Source: Tubiluchus corallicola
Lineage: Eukaryota; Priapulida; Priapulimorpha; Priapulimorphida; Tubiluchidae
Assembly: GCA_030141605.1 (NCBI GenBank)
Contig: JAQGDQ010000283.1
Span: 236,321 to 300,320, forward strand
Direction of reading: 5' to 3'
Length of the DNA stretch: 64,000 nucleotides
Shown: piece after piece, positions 1 through 11,398 of the stretch
How positions within the stretch are numbered: position 1 is the first letter of the stretch
Layout: every line of letters starts with the position of its first letter
Translations under genes and position numbers: made by a program
The notes under the pieces: generated by a model
What the model was told of the DNA's origin: nothing
Database searches by the model: none
What the model saw: the letters and a program-made list of their open reading frames with translations, nothing else

Positions 1-1467
1 AGCCATGTTATGATGTACAATCTGTTTATCAAACGCTTTCCATTCCGGATGAATGTTCTCCAAGCACATGTACATAACTAGATTAGCAAAGGCTTCATGC
101 AGCCATAGGTCTGACCACCATTCAAGGGTTACAGTATTACCAAACCAAGCATGTGCAATCTCATGTGACATCACTTTTCCTACATAAAACTTATGTTCAT
201 CTGATGAAATTTTGTCATCAATGAGTAAAGCAGGAGGCTGATGTGTCACAAGCCCCCAGTTTTCCATAGCCTCAAATGCCAGATCTGGTGTCAATATGTG
301 CTCAACATGTGCTAAATGCTTTTCCATGTCAAAGAAGTCTTCGTAAAATTTATATATGTTTGCTGCAAGATTTAGGGCATACATTGTCTGATTGATTAGC
401 TCTAGTGGTGCCCATATTCGAATTTCAGGTCCATCTACTTCTTTCTTTGACGTGTAACTATAATCATTTAAACTTAGTGCCACTAAATATGTTGACATGA
501 TTGGCGTCGGAGGAAAAGTTTGGCGCACCCATCCATCAGCTAGTGTTTCTGTACAGTCAGCTTGCATGTTGGATAAAGCATTGTAGTTAGGTCTGTGCTC
601 AATGGTAATAACAAATCTTGCTTTGTATGCTGGTTCATCAAAGCAAGGAAACACGGCACGACTGTCAACTGCCTGCAGTTGTGTTATAGCTACATGTGAC
701 ACTTCACCTGTAGGTTTTTTGTAAGAGCTTTTATACAATCCAAATAAGTTGTCTTGCTGGACGTCTCCATTGTATGGCCCAATTTTTAATGTATACGTAG
801 CATCTTGCCTTAATGGCTCTTCTAAACAGATGACGTAAAAATTATTCGTATTTACTTCAAACACATTCTTCACTTGTATCATATGATTTGTGCTTTCTTT
901 TTGGATACTCACAGAATTTGGTGGGATCGTTAATTTGTAAACGTGTAGCACAATGTAACTTGTCTCTTCCACACATTTAAAGTATATACACACAGATCCT
1001 GTGAAGTTGAAGTCATCCATGTCTATTCGTAAGCTGATGTTGTACAGTGATGGTATGAGCGTTCCTGGAAGTCTGGGTCCTCCCCAAGGTGGAGGCGTGT
1101 CCTTTTCCCAGATAATATTCACTCCATTTACGTTGTCGTTATTTTCACCTAAAAGTGGGTCTATTATTGGAACTAACTGAGATGAATCACCAGTATGAGA
1201 TTGAGCATCACTTTTCAAAGCTGCTGCGACTGATTCATATTGCACGGTTTTTTTGTTTTCATAATATTGCCTTACTATGTACCATGTTGCAGCACTACAT
1301 CCCATGCATATTAATAATCCTGTGCACACTAACGTTGTCCATCTCAGTCTGAAATTTTTACACAGTTTTTTATTGTCTTTTTCATACGATTCGTTCACAA
1401 CTTCCATATTATATCTGTTCAAACTTCGGTTCATTGCCGTAGTTTCAATACTTGAGAGATCTGCCAT
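1..1467 (-). CDS. M1 zinc aminopeptidase N-like ectoenzyme, N-terminal part (cut by window edge)
   Basis: This is a type II membrane peptidase expected to trim N-terminal residues from peptides outside the cell. The frame is open from the ATG at 1467-1465 to the window edge (489 codons). An in-frame TAG lies upstream near 1540 with no ATG between, which supports the start. A short basic cytoplasmic tail is followed by a hydrophobic anchor at about residues 45-65, a linker, and the M1 N-terminal beta domain. The substrate motif is at residues 399-403 and reads EAMEN, where the family normally has GAMEN. Zinc ligands are complete: HEIAH at 435-439 and Glu458, with the canonical 18-residue gap, and the 36-residue motif spacing fits the family. 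The C-terminal half, including the catalytic tyrosine, lies outside the window. No intron is visible in this part. It is a tandem paralogue of the gene at 5383-9636. The family is certain; the substrate is unknown. Confidence 0.95.
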   Translation of the reverse strand, partial: MADLSSIETTAMNRSLNRYNMEVVNESYEKDNKKLCKNFRLRWTTLVCTGLLICMGCSAATWYIVRQYYENKKTVQYESVAAALKSDAQSHTGDSSQLVPIIDPLLGENNDNVNGVNIIWEKDTPPPWGGPRLPGTLIPSLYNISLRIDMDDFNFTGSVCIYFKCVEETSYIVLHVYKLTIPPNSVSIQKESTNHMIQVKNVFEVNTNNFYVICLEEPLRQDATYTLKIGPYNGDVQQDNLFGLYKSSYKKPTGEVSHVAITQLQAVDSRAVFPCFDEPAYKARFVITIEHRPNYNALSNMQADCTETLADGWVRQTFPPTPIMSTYLVALSLNDYSYTSKKEVDGPEIRIWAPLELINQTMYALNLAANIYKFYEDFFDMEKHLAHVEHILTPDLAFEAMENWGLVTHQPPALLIDDKISSDEHKFYVGKVMSHEIAHAWFGNTVTLEWWSDLWLHEAFANLVMYMCLENIHPEWKAFDKQIVHHNMA

Positions 1468-4400
1468 GTTTACTGTGCTGTACGCCTTGTGCACTGATTT
1501 GTGGCTAACAACTGCTTTTCTTATGACCTATGCTTTTATTTGAACAGTTTTGACAACACTAATAAATGCATATGCTACTATACGCAAAGCAGTTCTCAAA
1601 GTGTTTTGAGGCAAGATACTAAAGATAAAGATGTTTATCTGGCAATCATGTATAGGTTTAGTGCTCACCCTCAAGGCAATATTACTGAACTTTTTACACC
1701 TTTCTGTGTAAATATTAAGCCGCTTTATAACATGTCACTTAGAATGTTCTGCTTGAACAATATTTACAACGTGTGACGGAATTACGTGTGATGACCACAT
1801 GAAGGTCATCTTGTTCTACATGGACACAAATGCACTTTCTGCAAAACTGACTGATATAGTTTTTTAAGCATATGCTTGTCTTCCCATATACAAGTTTGAT
1901 GACTGTTTACTTTACACATGTTGAACGTGACATAGAAATGGAAGTAGAAGAATCAGAAATAGAAAAATCGGTGATTTAAAGTTTTCTATGAACCTTTTTT
2001 TTTTGAAAATTCACATGAAAAACATAACTTTGTTTTCAAAGACCATTATTATGCAGCTTGTTTATAGTTTTCCATTTATTGTAGTTGCTGACAAAGGATT
2101 GTTTAACATCATGACATAAATGATGATGGTTCACTGCCTTGCTGAAGAAGCCTTACTCTTTTTGTAACCGTTTTTAAGTATTTTTAGACTGTTGTTGAGC
2201 TCCTCTACACTGATGTGGCAATCTTAAATGTATGACAAAAATTACCCTACCTGTTGGTCTATAGACTTTTACTAAACTTGTGTCAACAAAAACAATGCAG
2301 TAACTAACTGTGCTGAAAATAACTGAAATTCACGAAATTGTGGATCTAGAAACCTTGCTGCTCTGTGTTGAAATTGCTTAATTATAGTGCACGTAGAAAG
2401 CAGGTAGAAGTCAAAACAAGCCGCATTTATGCAAAGTATCCAGATTTATTTAGCTTTTTGCATGTTTCAGATGTTGCTGAAATACATCCGTACTTCTTTA
2501 AGCTTGTAATAACGCGTTTCATCCTATTATATGCAAGGCTGCTGATGAGAAGTAAGCTGAATACCAGTGTTCTGATGGAAGAGTTTCCATATTTCCATTG
2601 CAGAGATTTTTTATGTATGTAAATTCCATGTATGTGAGTAGTAATTGTAGAACATTAATGTATTGGAATGATGTTTATTTTAATATTCCATCTTCATCTA
2701 TCAAGACAGATTTCTTCACTAATGATGGGTAAAGGTACTGATAAGAATTGAGAACAACTTTAATAATTTGACTTTCACAGTTTAGTAGAATGCAAAACTG
2801 GCTGCACATACTTTAAAATATGTTTAGTAGCACTTCTTGCTTTTGTGATTAGCCTCATAATTAATTGAATGTTCTTGACTTTTGCAGGGTTTACAGAGTT
2901 CATTTCTGCTGAAAACCTGTATTACTTCATTACAACTTAATGATAAGATAACTTTTGCTTATTTCTGTGATTGCTGTTGCTCTGGTTCACATGCACTAAA
3001 CCCTGTATGGATCTGCATTGATTTTAACTTCAAACTGAAAACTCCTAACTTATTCCCTTTGTTTGCACATCTGGTAGATCAAAGTGCCTACTGATAATTT
3101 TTTTTACAAGTCAAATGGAAAAACTGTTTTTGGCAAATAATTTCAGAAGGCAGGCAGAAAAAACTAGATTTGCAAGTAGCTGTCCTACATCTAGGAACAT
3201 CCAAGGCAAATTATAGAAGACCCAGCAAAGAGAACACCTCTGTGCAAGGTGTAGGCATTTAAGAATTAATGAAGCATTATCTTTATGGTAACAACATTAT
3301 TTAGGAGTTAGCATTAGCAAATTAAGGTTACATTTTTGCAGCAACGTTGTTCAGAAGGTTATATGTGTAGTCAAAACAGGCTCTGCCTTTTTTGAAAATC
3401 TTTAAAGAGAATTTATTACAAGTGTATTCACAGCTTATCAAACCAAGCAGTTTTTATGTTCCCTCTGCCCTCTGATCCCTTAACGATTTTCTCTCTTGAA
3501 AGTGCTTCTAATTTTGTGATCTTAGGGCCAAGTCTGCTTGATGACCAAAGTTGAGCAACACTGGTCCTGATTAATAATTACAAAGGTGACCAGTGGGAAA
3601 ATTGTTCCTTGGCATTATTTGACATCGTTCTTTATTTGTGTTGCAGTTTCATATCCTAGAGGATTGTTGTAGAGAATTTATCTTTGATAGTGAGATAGGT
3701 TCTGGTCCTGTAACAGGTAATAATTGCAATAGGTAGGCATTGGGTGTTGGCTAGTGCTTGCAGTGTGCCAAACTGTTCTAAAATAATCATTTAAGCGAGT
3801 GACGTTCGTCATTCTATTCTTATAGACCTCCCTCTCTCTTTCTCTCTCTCTAAACTTTTAACACCTCCATTTTCACAAAGGATTCAGCCAAAACTGTTTT
3901 TAAGTAGCCACTTGCTTTATTCAAAATGTTATGATATAATTTTTCAAAAATTGCATTAGTAGAGTTGGCACCGTAGCATTGTGTTAGAAATGATAACTCA
4001 TAAAAATATGATAACTCTAATTTACTAAACTTTTAAAATTATCTTTACAGCTTTCAAAAGTGTTAGAAAATTGTAAAAGTTATACTAATCGTTTATTCTC
4101 CCATTTTTCGTGTAAGAAATTGTTAAATTGAAATAAAGGTCTGCAGTTATTGATGATTTTAATTCCATTTTGTTTTTTTAGCATATTCTATGTAAACAGA
4201 CTGCATTCCTTGTTTAAACATACGTATTGCACAGTGTTACATTTTTTTCCATAATTGTTATTTTTTTGCAACATCTTCTATTTTTTGCTTTTTTCAGACA
4301 TGGTGTTGGAAATTGCAATCCAGAGGCAAGAAATTGACAAGCAAAGACGAAATAGTGTAAACATTTTCGGCCATGGACTAAAGGACATCAAGTTTGGCTG

Positions 4401-5040
4401 CAGCCAGTTTGACTTTTGTCAGCTGGGAGACTGCATGACAGGACAACTGCTTTTATATGACTTCATTCAGTGTGTGTTATCGACAGTGATAACTTGGTGA
4501 ATAATTTCATTTTTAATAGGCAATCGCTACTGGGTTTGACTGCATTGAGAGTTATATGCAAAATGTCTTATATGTCAGTAGAATTTGCATGGCAATTTTT
4601 ATTTGTCTTAGTGTGTTCTTGTATTCCTCATCTGTGCGTGCCATTTTCAGTACTTCAAGAGAATTTCTAGATGATATACAAACATATTCAAAATCTGAAG
4701 TACTAACAGGCTTCCAAGTTTTGCTGACAAGGTACAGCTTAATCAACTAAAACCAAATACGTATCTTATGACTTTGAATAACTGTTTTAAAAGAAAAGTA
4801 AATGTTACTTGACTAATTTTCAAGATTGTTCATGAAACCATTGGAAAATGAATTTGAGTAAATATATAAAATAGTGGCTTGTTTTTTTAAGAGAATTGTA
4901 ATTTCTGCTTATAGCACTAAAATTAGTTAAGCTAATATTCCGTGAAAAAGAAATTGTATGACAATTTTGATTTATGTGTGACATAAGCACAAGTATGTAA
5001 GCGTCCTAACACAACATTATTATTTAAAGTGCATATGCAT

Positions 5041-5046
5041 TTTATT
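5041..5046 (-). terminator. Candidate poly(A) signal of the second aminopeptidase gene
   Basis: AATAAA on the minus strand, about 340 bases past the TAA at 5383-5385. It is a single hexamer in AT-rich DNA, so it is a candidate only. Confidence 0.3.
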
Positions 5047-5090
5047 TGATTACCAGCAATTTTTTACAATTAATAATACTAATAATTTTA

Positions 5091-5186
5091 ATAGTAATAA
5101 TGATAATCCTCTCTCCTTCATCAAAGACATTAAAGCTAATAGTAATAATAATAATCTTCTCTCCTTCATTAAAGACATTAAAGCCT
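5091..5186. repeat. 48-bp tandem duplication
   Basis: Two adjacent copies with period 48 (5091-5138 and 5139-5186). Each is an AT-rich trinucleotide stretch followed by a CTCTCCTTCAT segment and AAAGACATTAAAGC. They differ at a few positions. It lies in the probable 3' flank of the second aminopeptidase gene and has no evident function. Confidence 0.8.
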
Positions 5187-5382
5187 ATCTCTAAGTGTAC
5201 AGAAAATTTTCTTCGGAATTTAAATGAATACTTACAGTCAGCGTTTCTACTAGCTTGCTTTTCATACTTGTGAGTTCAGCTAATTTACATACTTGCGTTA
5301 AACTGTCTGATTCATAATTGAGGAAAATTCTGCCTTATACTTGAAACTAATTAATCACAAACTGGAAACATTGCTAATTGTC

Positions 5383-8300
5383 TTAGTTATGGTGAATGAC
5401 ATTTGTGAGAATTTCACCAACATTAGCTGAATGTGTCTTCATCCAATGGATATTTAGTCTTGCAAAATTTTTAGCCTTTGCAAAAGAAAGCTTTGCCGAC
5501 TCGGTCAATGGCTGTGATTCAAATAACTTTATCATGTGCTCGTATTCTCCGTTCGTGTTAACTGTCATCACAAGAGTATGCAATAGTGTGTCTAGTGATA
5601 ATGCATCATCTTTGTACCTACAAATAAATGTTTAATAAAAATTCAAAAAACTAATATAAATATCAGACTGCATTTATTTAATATGCAGCTAGATTGCCAA
5701 TTAAGTAGTTTTGAGTTTGATTTTCTCTTGGTATTGACGGAAAATATTCAGGTTACTTAAATCAAGATATGTAGCTGTTTTAAAAACTGCCTTAGGTAAT
5801 CAATAATATTTTTAAAGATTATCCGAACCCAATCTTAAACTGTAAGTCAAATAATCTACTCTTTAAAATATTGAAAGGAGACATACTACTTTTTTCAGAA
5901 TGCCTTACATGAAAGAATTATTACGCCACAAATGCAATTTCGCATCTGCGCAACTAGCTCTTCGCTGTTATATGCATTTGGCCATTCTCTAATAAGACAG
6001 GTACTAGTACCCGCATTTCAAAAACGCGTCACACAAAAAAGCAGGTGCTGTACCTTTCAGCTCAGATGTGTTCATTTCTGACGTACTGCACACATTCAAG
6101 AGTTCACCCGTGAGCACAGCGGTAAATTTGAATTTTTATTTTAAATCTTGCCGAGTTTTATTACAACACTTTGAATCTCTTACAGTAGTACTGCACTTCA
6201 ATTTTCTCTTTCTCAAACACCTGCAACAAACTCGTGGAATGTTTTTGCTGTTGAAAATTATGTTCATTTGTGATGTCATCAACAATTGGGCTCGCCCGCC
6301 GTTAATTAAGATTTTAATCTATTATTATTTAATCTATTTATCAGAAACGCTTTTCTAGTATTATTGGTGTTCTAATGCATACTTTTTATCGTATTTGAAA
6401 ATGGGATAGTATATGAAAAATCATCCTGTCAAAACCTTCCCGTCAAACCAATATTATGGTTTATTTTCTGCCGGAGTGTAATTTAAAGTTTTAAAAAGTG
6501 TTGGGAGTTTTATACAGTTATATGTGCAACTTTCCATCAACATTATAAGATCAGCCAAATTTAATTTACTTGTGTGTCAATCGCAACGTTTTTAATTGTT
6601 TCACTTCGGTGATTAAAATAACTATCTGCTACTTTCCTTCTTTATATTAAAAAATTATTTAATTATCTGGTTTGAACTGCTATTTCATGCTATTCCTCCT
6701 AAAAGGTATATTGAAGACTGAAAGAAATATTTATATTCTATAACACCTTTTACTTTGATTTTTTTTAAATTACTAAAAACATATAGTCAATTTTACCATT
6801 GGTATATCTGCTGCCAGTGTGCTTCTAAGAAGCAGCTTGCAACTGTGCGAGATAGGGGCGAATCTTCAAAAGCAGCTATACCATTATGTAGAGCAAAGTT
6901 TTGAAATGCTCCTTCTTCTAATAACTGAAGATACTCCTGTAATAACCATATCTCATGTACTGCAGCTAAAGAATTATATGCAGCTATTTTGTCACCAGGT
7001 ACCCTCGTTCTGTGGCTGTATTGTAGCATATATTCCCAGCTGTGGGCTCCACCTACTTTTACCCCTGCTTTGTAAATGAGTGGCCGTAAATTCTGCGGCA
7101 TGTAATTTCCTTTTTTAAGATGCGTAAATAGTCTGCTTGCTTTTTGTCGAATGTTTCGGCTTCCATAGTCAAAAGCTGCATTCAGCAAGTATACCCTTAA
7201 CTCCTTTCTGTGACTGTCATCCCCTTCTTCTACCCATCCAAGATCTAATATATTGGGTGACATCATATACTGCATAAATTCCTTCACGTCTTCATTGTAA
7301 GAACTTTCTGCTAACATTGTTGCAATGTAATTCATGTGAAATAGAAACATCTGCCATGGTCCAACACTGTGGTCATTTCGCAGATGTAATGATAGCTGAA
7401 TTGGTATGCTATAGTCAAGTTTTGTGGATTTTGCCAACATGAAAGCCGAATTTAGTAGCGCCATGCGTGTTCCTGTTTCTATCTGGCTGTGATCCGTGTT
7501 CAGCATTTTGATCAATCTGATCCAGTTATCTTGCCAATAGTTCACAAGGTAATATCCATTAGAATCCACATTTCCTGCTATCCAAAATGTCTCATAAGTG
7601 TCTATAGTAAAGGTTGTTTCAGCATCATTTTTATGAATCCAGTTCAGGTGTTTGACAATGATTATATCATCAGATAAATTACAGCTTTTACATATTGATG
7701 TTTTGTAGGTGAATGGAATCTCCCACTTGTTTTTCGTGTGCATTTCATCATCTACATCAGTTGGATTTAAAAGAAAATGCTCTTGAGTGAGTACAATTCT
7801 ATTTTCTTTAAGTGCAACATTCACTACAGGATATCCTTTTTGTTTAATCCAGGTGTCCGTGATCATTTCCGTATCATAGAATCCACCAGAAGCATCAGTA
7901 ATGATGTCCCACAAGTTACCCATATTTGCATTTGAAAACTTGTACTGTGTAATGTACTGTCGAAGTCCTGTCTGGAAATTCTTTTCTCCCACAAGATCTC
8001 GTAGCATTCTTAGGACATGGCTTCCTTTCACATAAGGAATCCCATCAAAGTACTGCATTACTTCCCCAGATGTCTTAAAGTCGAGGTAGATTGCATGCGA
8101 TGAAGGAAATGCATCTTCATTTTGCACTGCAACTGAATTCCATGTGTCTCCCCAGGGTCCCCCAACCAGGTGCTTTTCCCATATTCTCCATTCTGGGTTA
8201 TTATAATCTATGCTCATGTACATTGTAAGTGTTGCAAAGGCTTCGTTTAACCAAAAGTTTGTCCACCAGTCCATTGTTACCATGTTTCCAAACCACGTAT

Positions 8301-9636
8301 GAGCAATTTCATGAGTTATAATTAATGTAGCATAGCATTTATCATTATCGGTCGATATTTCATCACTGATAAGCAATGCATCTGACTGATATGTAATCAG
8401 ACCCCAGTTTTCCATTGCTGCAAACCACATTGAGTCAATGGCAATGTGCTCGACGGTTGGCATAATTTCTTTCACATCTAAAAATTCTTCAAAGTAATTG
8501 TAAATAGAAGGAATGACTTCTGTTGCGTAGGATGCCAGAGCAATTTGTTCCTTTGGTGCCCAGATGCGAATTGTCATATTATTACTTGCAGTTCTTGTTT
8601 TATGTACGAAATCATTGACACTGAAAGCTATTAGATATGTTGACATGATAGGCGTTCTTGAAAAATAGTCTGTCACCCAGCCATCTTCACCTGTTTTGCT
8701 TGTAATCTTGTCCATATTAGATACGGACACATAGTTAGGAGAATGCATGATGCTGATATCAAATGTAGCTTTCAGATGTGGTTCGTCAAAACATGGAAAT
8801 GCCATTCTGGCAAATACTGATTGGAATTGTGTGACTGCTGACATCGTTATGGTATTGTTCAAAGTTCTATACTTACTTAAGTAAATTCCAAAAGTACCGC
8901 TTTGGAAAAAGCTAGTGAAAGACTGGATTGACAATATGTACTTGTTGCTTTCCTGTAGTTCTTCCCGAAGAACAATCACGTAAAATGAGCGCTTGGGATT
9001 TTTAAATTGGTAATCAATTTGTACCTCTTTTTGTTGATTCCCAATGTGCGAAACAGTCACAAAACTCTGATCAATTTGTATGTCATTAGCATGAATCACA
9101 ATGAAATTTGTGTTCTCTGTGCAATCTATGTCAATGGTGACAGCTCCCGATATATGCAGATTATCAATATCTATTTTCAACATTAATGCATAATGTCTGG
9201 GAATTAAACTTTGGGGAAGACGTACACTGTCCCATATAATTTCTTGTGGTTCAAATGGTTTTATTTCATTGGTGCTGTCTACGTTGTCGCTATTATCTAT
9301 ACCAGTTTGTTCTAGGATACTCACTCCTTTGCTGAATGATTCTTTAGCTGTTAATGACATTGCTTTTGGTGTATCTTTTGTAGTAGCCGGTACTGAGTAA
9401 TGTCTGCTAGTGAGAAACCAAGTAGCTGTGCACGACATTGATATCAAAGCAGCTATAATAATTATGTTAAATACCGACATCTTGGTACATCCATATGCTT
9501 TCCGTGTTGTGTGCACATCATGAATTTCTTCTTTATCTTCATTTTCTTCTTCATTCCTATCTGGATGCTGATGCACTACTTCATATTCACAATAAAGTTT
9601 CGTTACTTCTTTTTCTGTATACTTTGCCTGCGCCAT
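5383..9636 (-). CDS. M1 zinc aminopeptidase N-like ectoenzyme, complete, two exons
   Basis: Exon 1 is 9636-6797 and exon 2 is 5617-5383, giving 1024 residues. The TAA that ends the long frame at about 6793 lies inside the splice donor (G|GTAAAA). Joining to the acceptor after TTTGTAG at 5618 completes a Trp codon and adds 77 residues rich in the helical pattern that closes M1 proteins. Without them the protein stops short of the usual end. Order: acidic cytoplasmic tail, signal anchor near residues 55-75, beta domain, AAMEN at 406-410 (usual GAMEN), zinc site HEIAH at 442-446 with Glu465, the PYVKGSHVLRML segment with the expected catalytic Tyr, and an ERAP1-C-like helical domain. Several NxS/T sites fit an extracellular enzyme. 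It lies in tandem, same strand, upstream of the 1-1467 paralogue, suggesting local duplication. Substrate unknown. Confidence 0.95.
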
Positions 9637-10161
9637 TTTTCGATCCCACTTTTATTGTAACACTAAGTTGCACTGATTGGCTGACCACAGAGGGTCCAGA
9701 GGGTATCTTTGCTGTATATCCTAACAGTAATTAAATATTTGGCCACTGTGCTTTGATGACAAATGATAACAAGACCTTTGAATTCCTTAAGAAAACATGC
9801 CGATATTGTTTGATTGTGATATTGATGTATTTGCAAAATAGTAATCAGGGTCTCATTTATTGATAATTGTGTGTCATTTAACTTTTTTTGTATAGTTTTA
9901 ACATTTTCAAGGTTAGGCGACAGTATTGCTTTTATCGAAGTACAAAGCTGAAGTTATATATTTAGAAAAGAGTTAGTATTAAAATTGAACAAAATTTATG
10001 CCACATTTGTTGCATTGCTAAATTATCCTTTTTTGGAAATTTTATATGCACTCTGTATTATACATTAATTTGTTTTCTAAGTGTTATGTAGTGTCAATAA
10101 TTACTCACCTTCATGTTGTTAGTTTTGCTGGACAGGACGAAAATAACATTGTTCTAAGGTG

Positions 10162-10163
<2 letters not shown>

Positions 10164-10229
<66 letters not shown>

Positions 10230-10248
10230 TGTGCATGCATGTGTGTTG
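10164..10248. repeat. (TG)n/(TGCG)n compound microsatellite
   Basis: About 30 bases of TG repeats run into TGCG/CGTG repeats and then GTGCATGCATGTGTG. Alternating purine-pyrimidine sequence of this length can adopt Z-DNA. The cysteine/valine/arginine-rich ORFs here are translations of the repeat, not genes. Confidence 0.95.
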
Positions 10249-10949
10249 TAAAGACTTTTACAGCCACAAAAGAAGCAAAAGAAGACTTTTATAGCAACAA
10301 AAGATTTTCAGAAATGCAGCTCATTATCTTTGTTTTTAAATATTTGCTGGAATCTGAACTTACTTATTTTAATCACAATATCATTTAAATTCATGTTTCA
10401 GATACTTGATGTGGCATACCCATAATGGACTGTACAAGATCACTGAAATTCATTTTCTAATAAAGTAACACAAAATTTTGACCATATGCTTCCATTGGTT
10501 TAATCAAACTCCACTATCGGTAAGAGAGATATTAGCTTATCATTCCATCCATCTTATCATGTTATACATAATCTGTTTTTATTGTACATTTGATATTATT
10601 AGAAGAGCAGGGTTGTTAGTCAAGTTATGGACTGCAAAATTTTAAGTTTGAAGTGCAATGTTGATGGAGTTGTTCCAGGTATCACCTATGATGAAATAAT
10701 CTTACACCTGTCTGCTCAAAACTTTGAAAACTGTTTTAAAAAGGAGGAATTTTTTTGACGAAAAGGATAATTTTTGTCACATGGTTAATGACCTCGAAGC
10801 ATATTAATCTGGAATAAACAGGCCTAAGATGTAACAGAATGTTTTATCTCCATGTTATTTTTTATCTGTAGTTAAGAAAGGTAAATTGTTTGTTCCAGAA
10901 AGACTTGCGTTTCAAATATGGCCAAAATACTATAGCAGTAAATACTAAC

Positions 10950-11047
10950 CTCAGCCCATTTATGCTGAAGATGGCATAGTTTGTGTAACCACACTCTGAA
11001 AGAGCTTCTTTCACCGATGCAAGTTTTGTACGTTTAAAGGTCAGCAT
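10950..11047 (-). other. Possible orphan first exon
   Basis: An ATG at 11047 opens 98 bases that end at a consensus-like donor (CTGAG|GTTAGT). The predicted start, MLTFKRTKLASVKEALSECG, is balanced in composition and looks more coding-like than its surroundings. I find no continuation exon and recognise no family. It could be chance. Confidence 0.15.
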
Positions 11048-11180
11048 TTTAGTTTTACTTTCCTAGACATGGCCAATTGCAAAGCCGCATTGTCACTTAA
11101 TTTATACATATGAAAAACAAAACAAAAAAGCCATTCATAATAATAATTGTATCTTTCACTTTATATCTTTTTTATTTTAG

Positions 11181-11398
11181 CCTTAGGTTTTGATCAGCAT
11201 TTTTCAGTGAGTGTTGAAGAACACAGCATGCTTTTCTACAAAGTAAGACGCACCTTAATAATGCCAGGAATAGAATCCTTTTCATATGACACCAACTTGC
11301 ATGAACTTAGAAGAGAAGTTATTTCAAATGTAACTACTTCACCAGAACATGACAAAAAGGCAAATGTACTTGTTCGAAAACATCGGGCTGTGTTGTAA
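11181..11398 (+). other. Possible orphan terminal exon
   Basis: A T-rich tract ending in TTTTAG at 11180 is followed by an open frame to TAA at 11396-11398. The translation is about 72 residues, hydrophilic, ending in RKHRAVL, with a non-repetitive composition. It could be the last exon of a plus-strand gene or a relic of one. I do not recognise the protein and see no convincing upstream exon. Confidence 0.2.

Larger units (their letters stand above)
1468..5382. other. Intergenic region between the two aminopeptidase genes
   Basis: AT-rich sequence without a gene I recognise. It must hold the promoter of the 1-1467 gene and the 3'UTR of the 5383-9636 gene, both transcribed leftward. An ORF at 4299-4500 (+) begins after a good polypyrimidine/AG acceptor but resembles no family I know. 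A short CT-rich stretch lies near 3830-3850. A 48-bp tandem duplication is listed separately. Confidence 0.6.

Noticed and set aside
4255-4500. Possible orphan exon after a strong polypyrimidine acceptor
   Set aside because: The translation resembles no family I know, there is no partner exon, and the frame simply runs into a stop. Left as a note in the intergenic entry.
10046-10388. Cys/Val/Arg repeat ORFs
   Set aside because: Translation of the TG/TGCG microsatellite.
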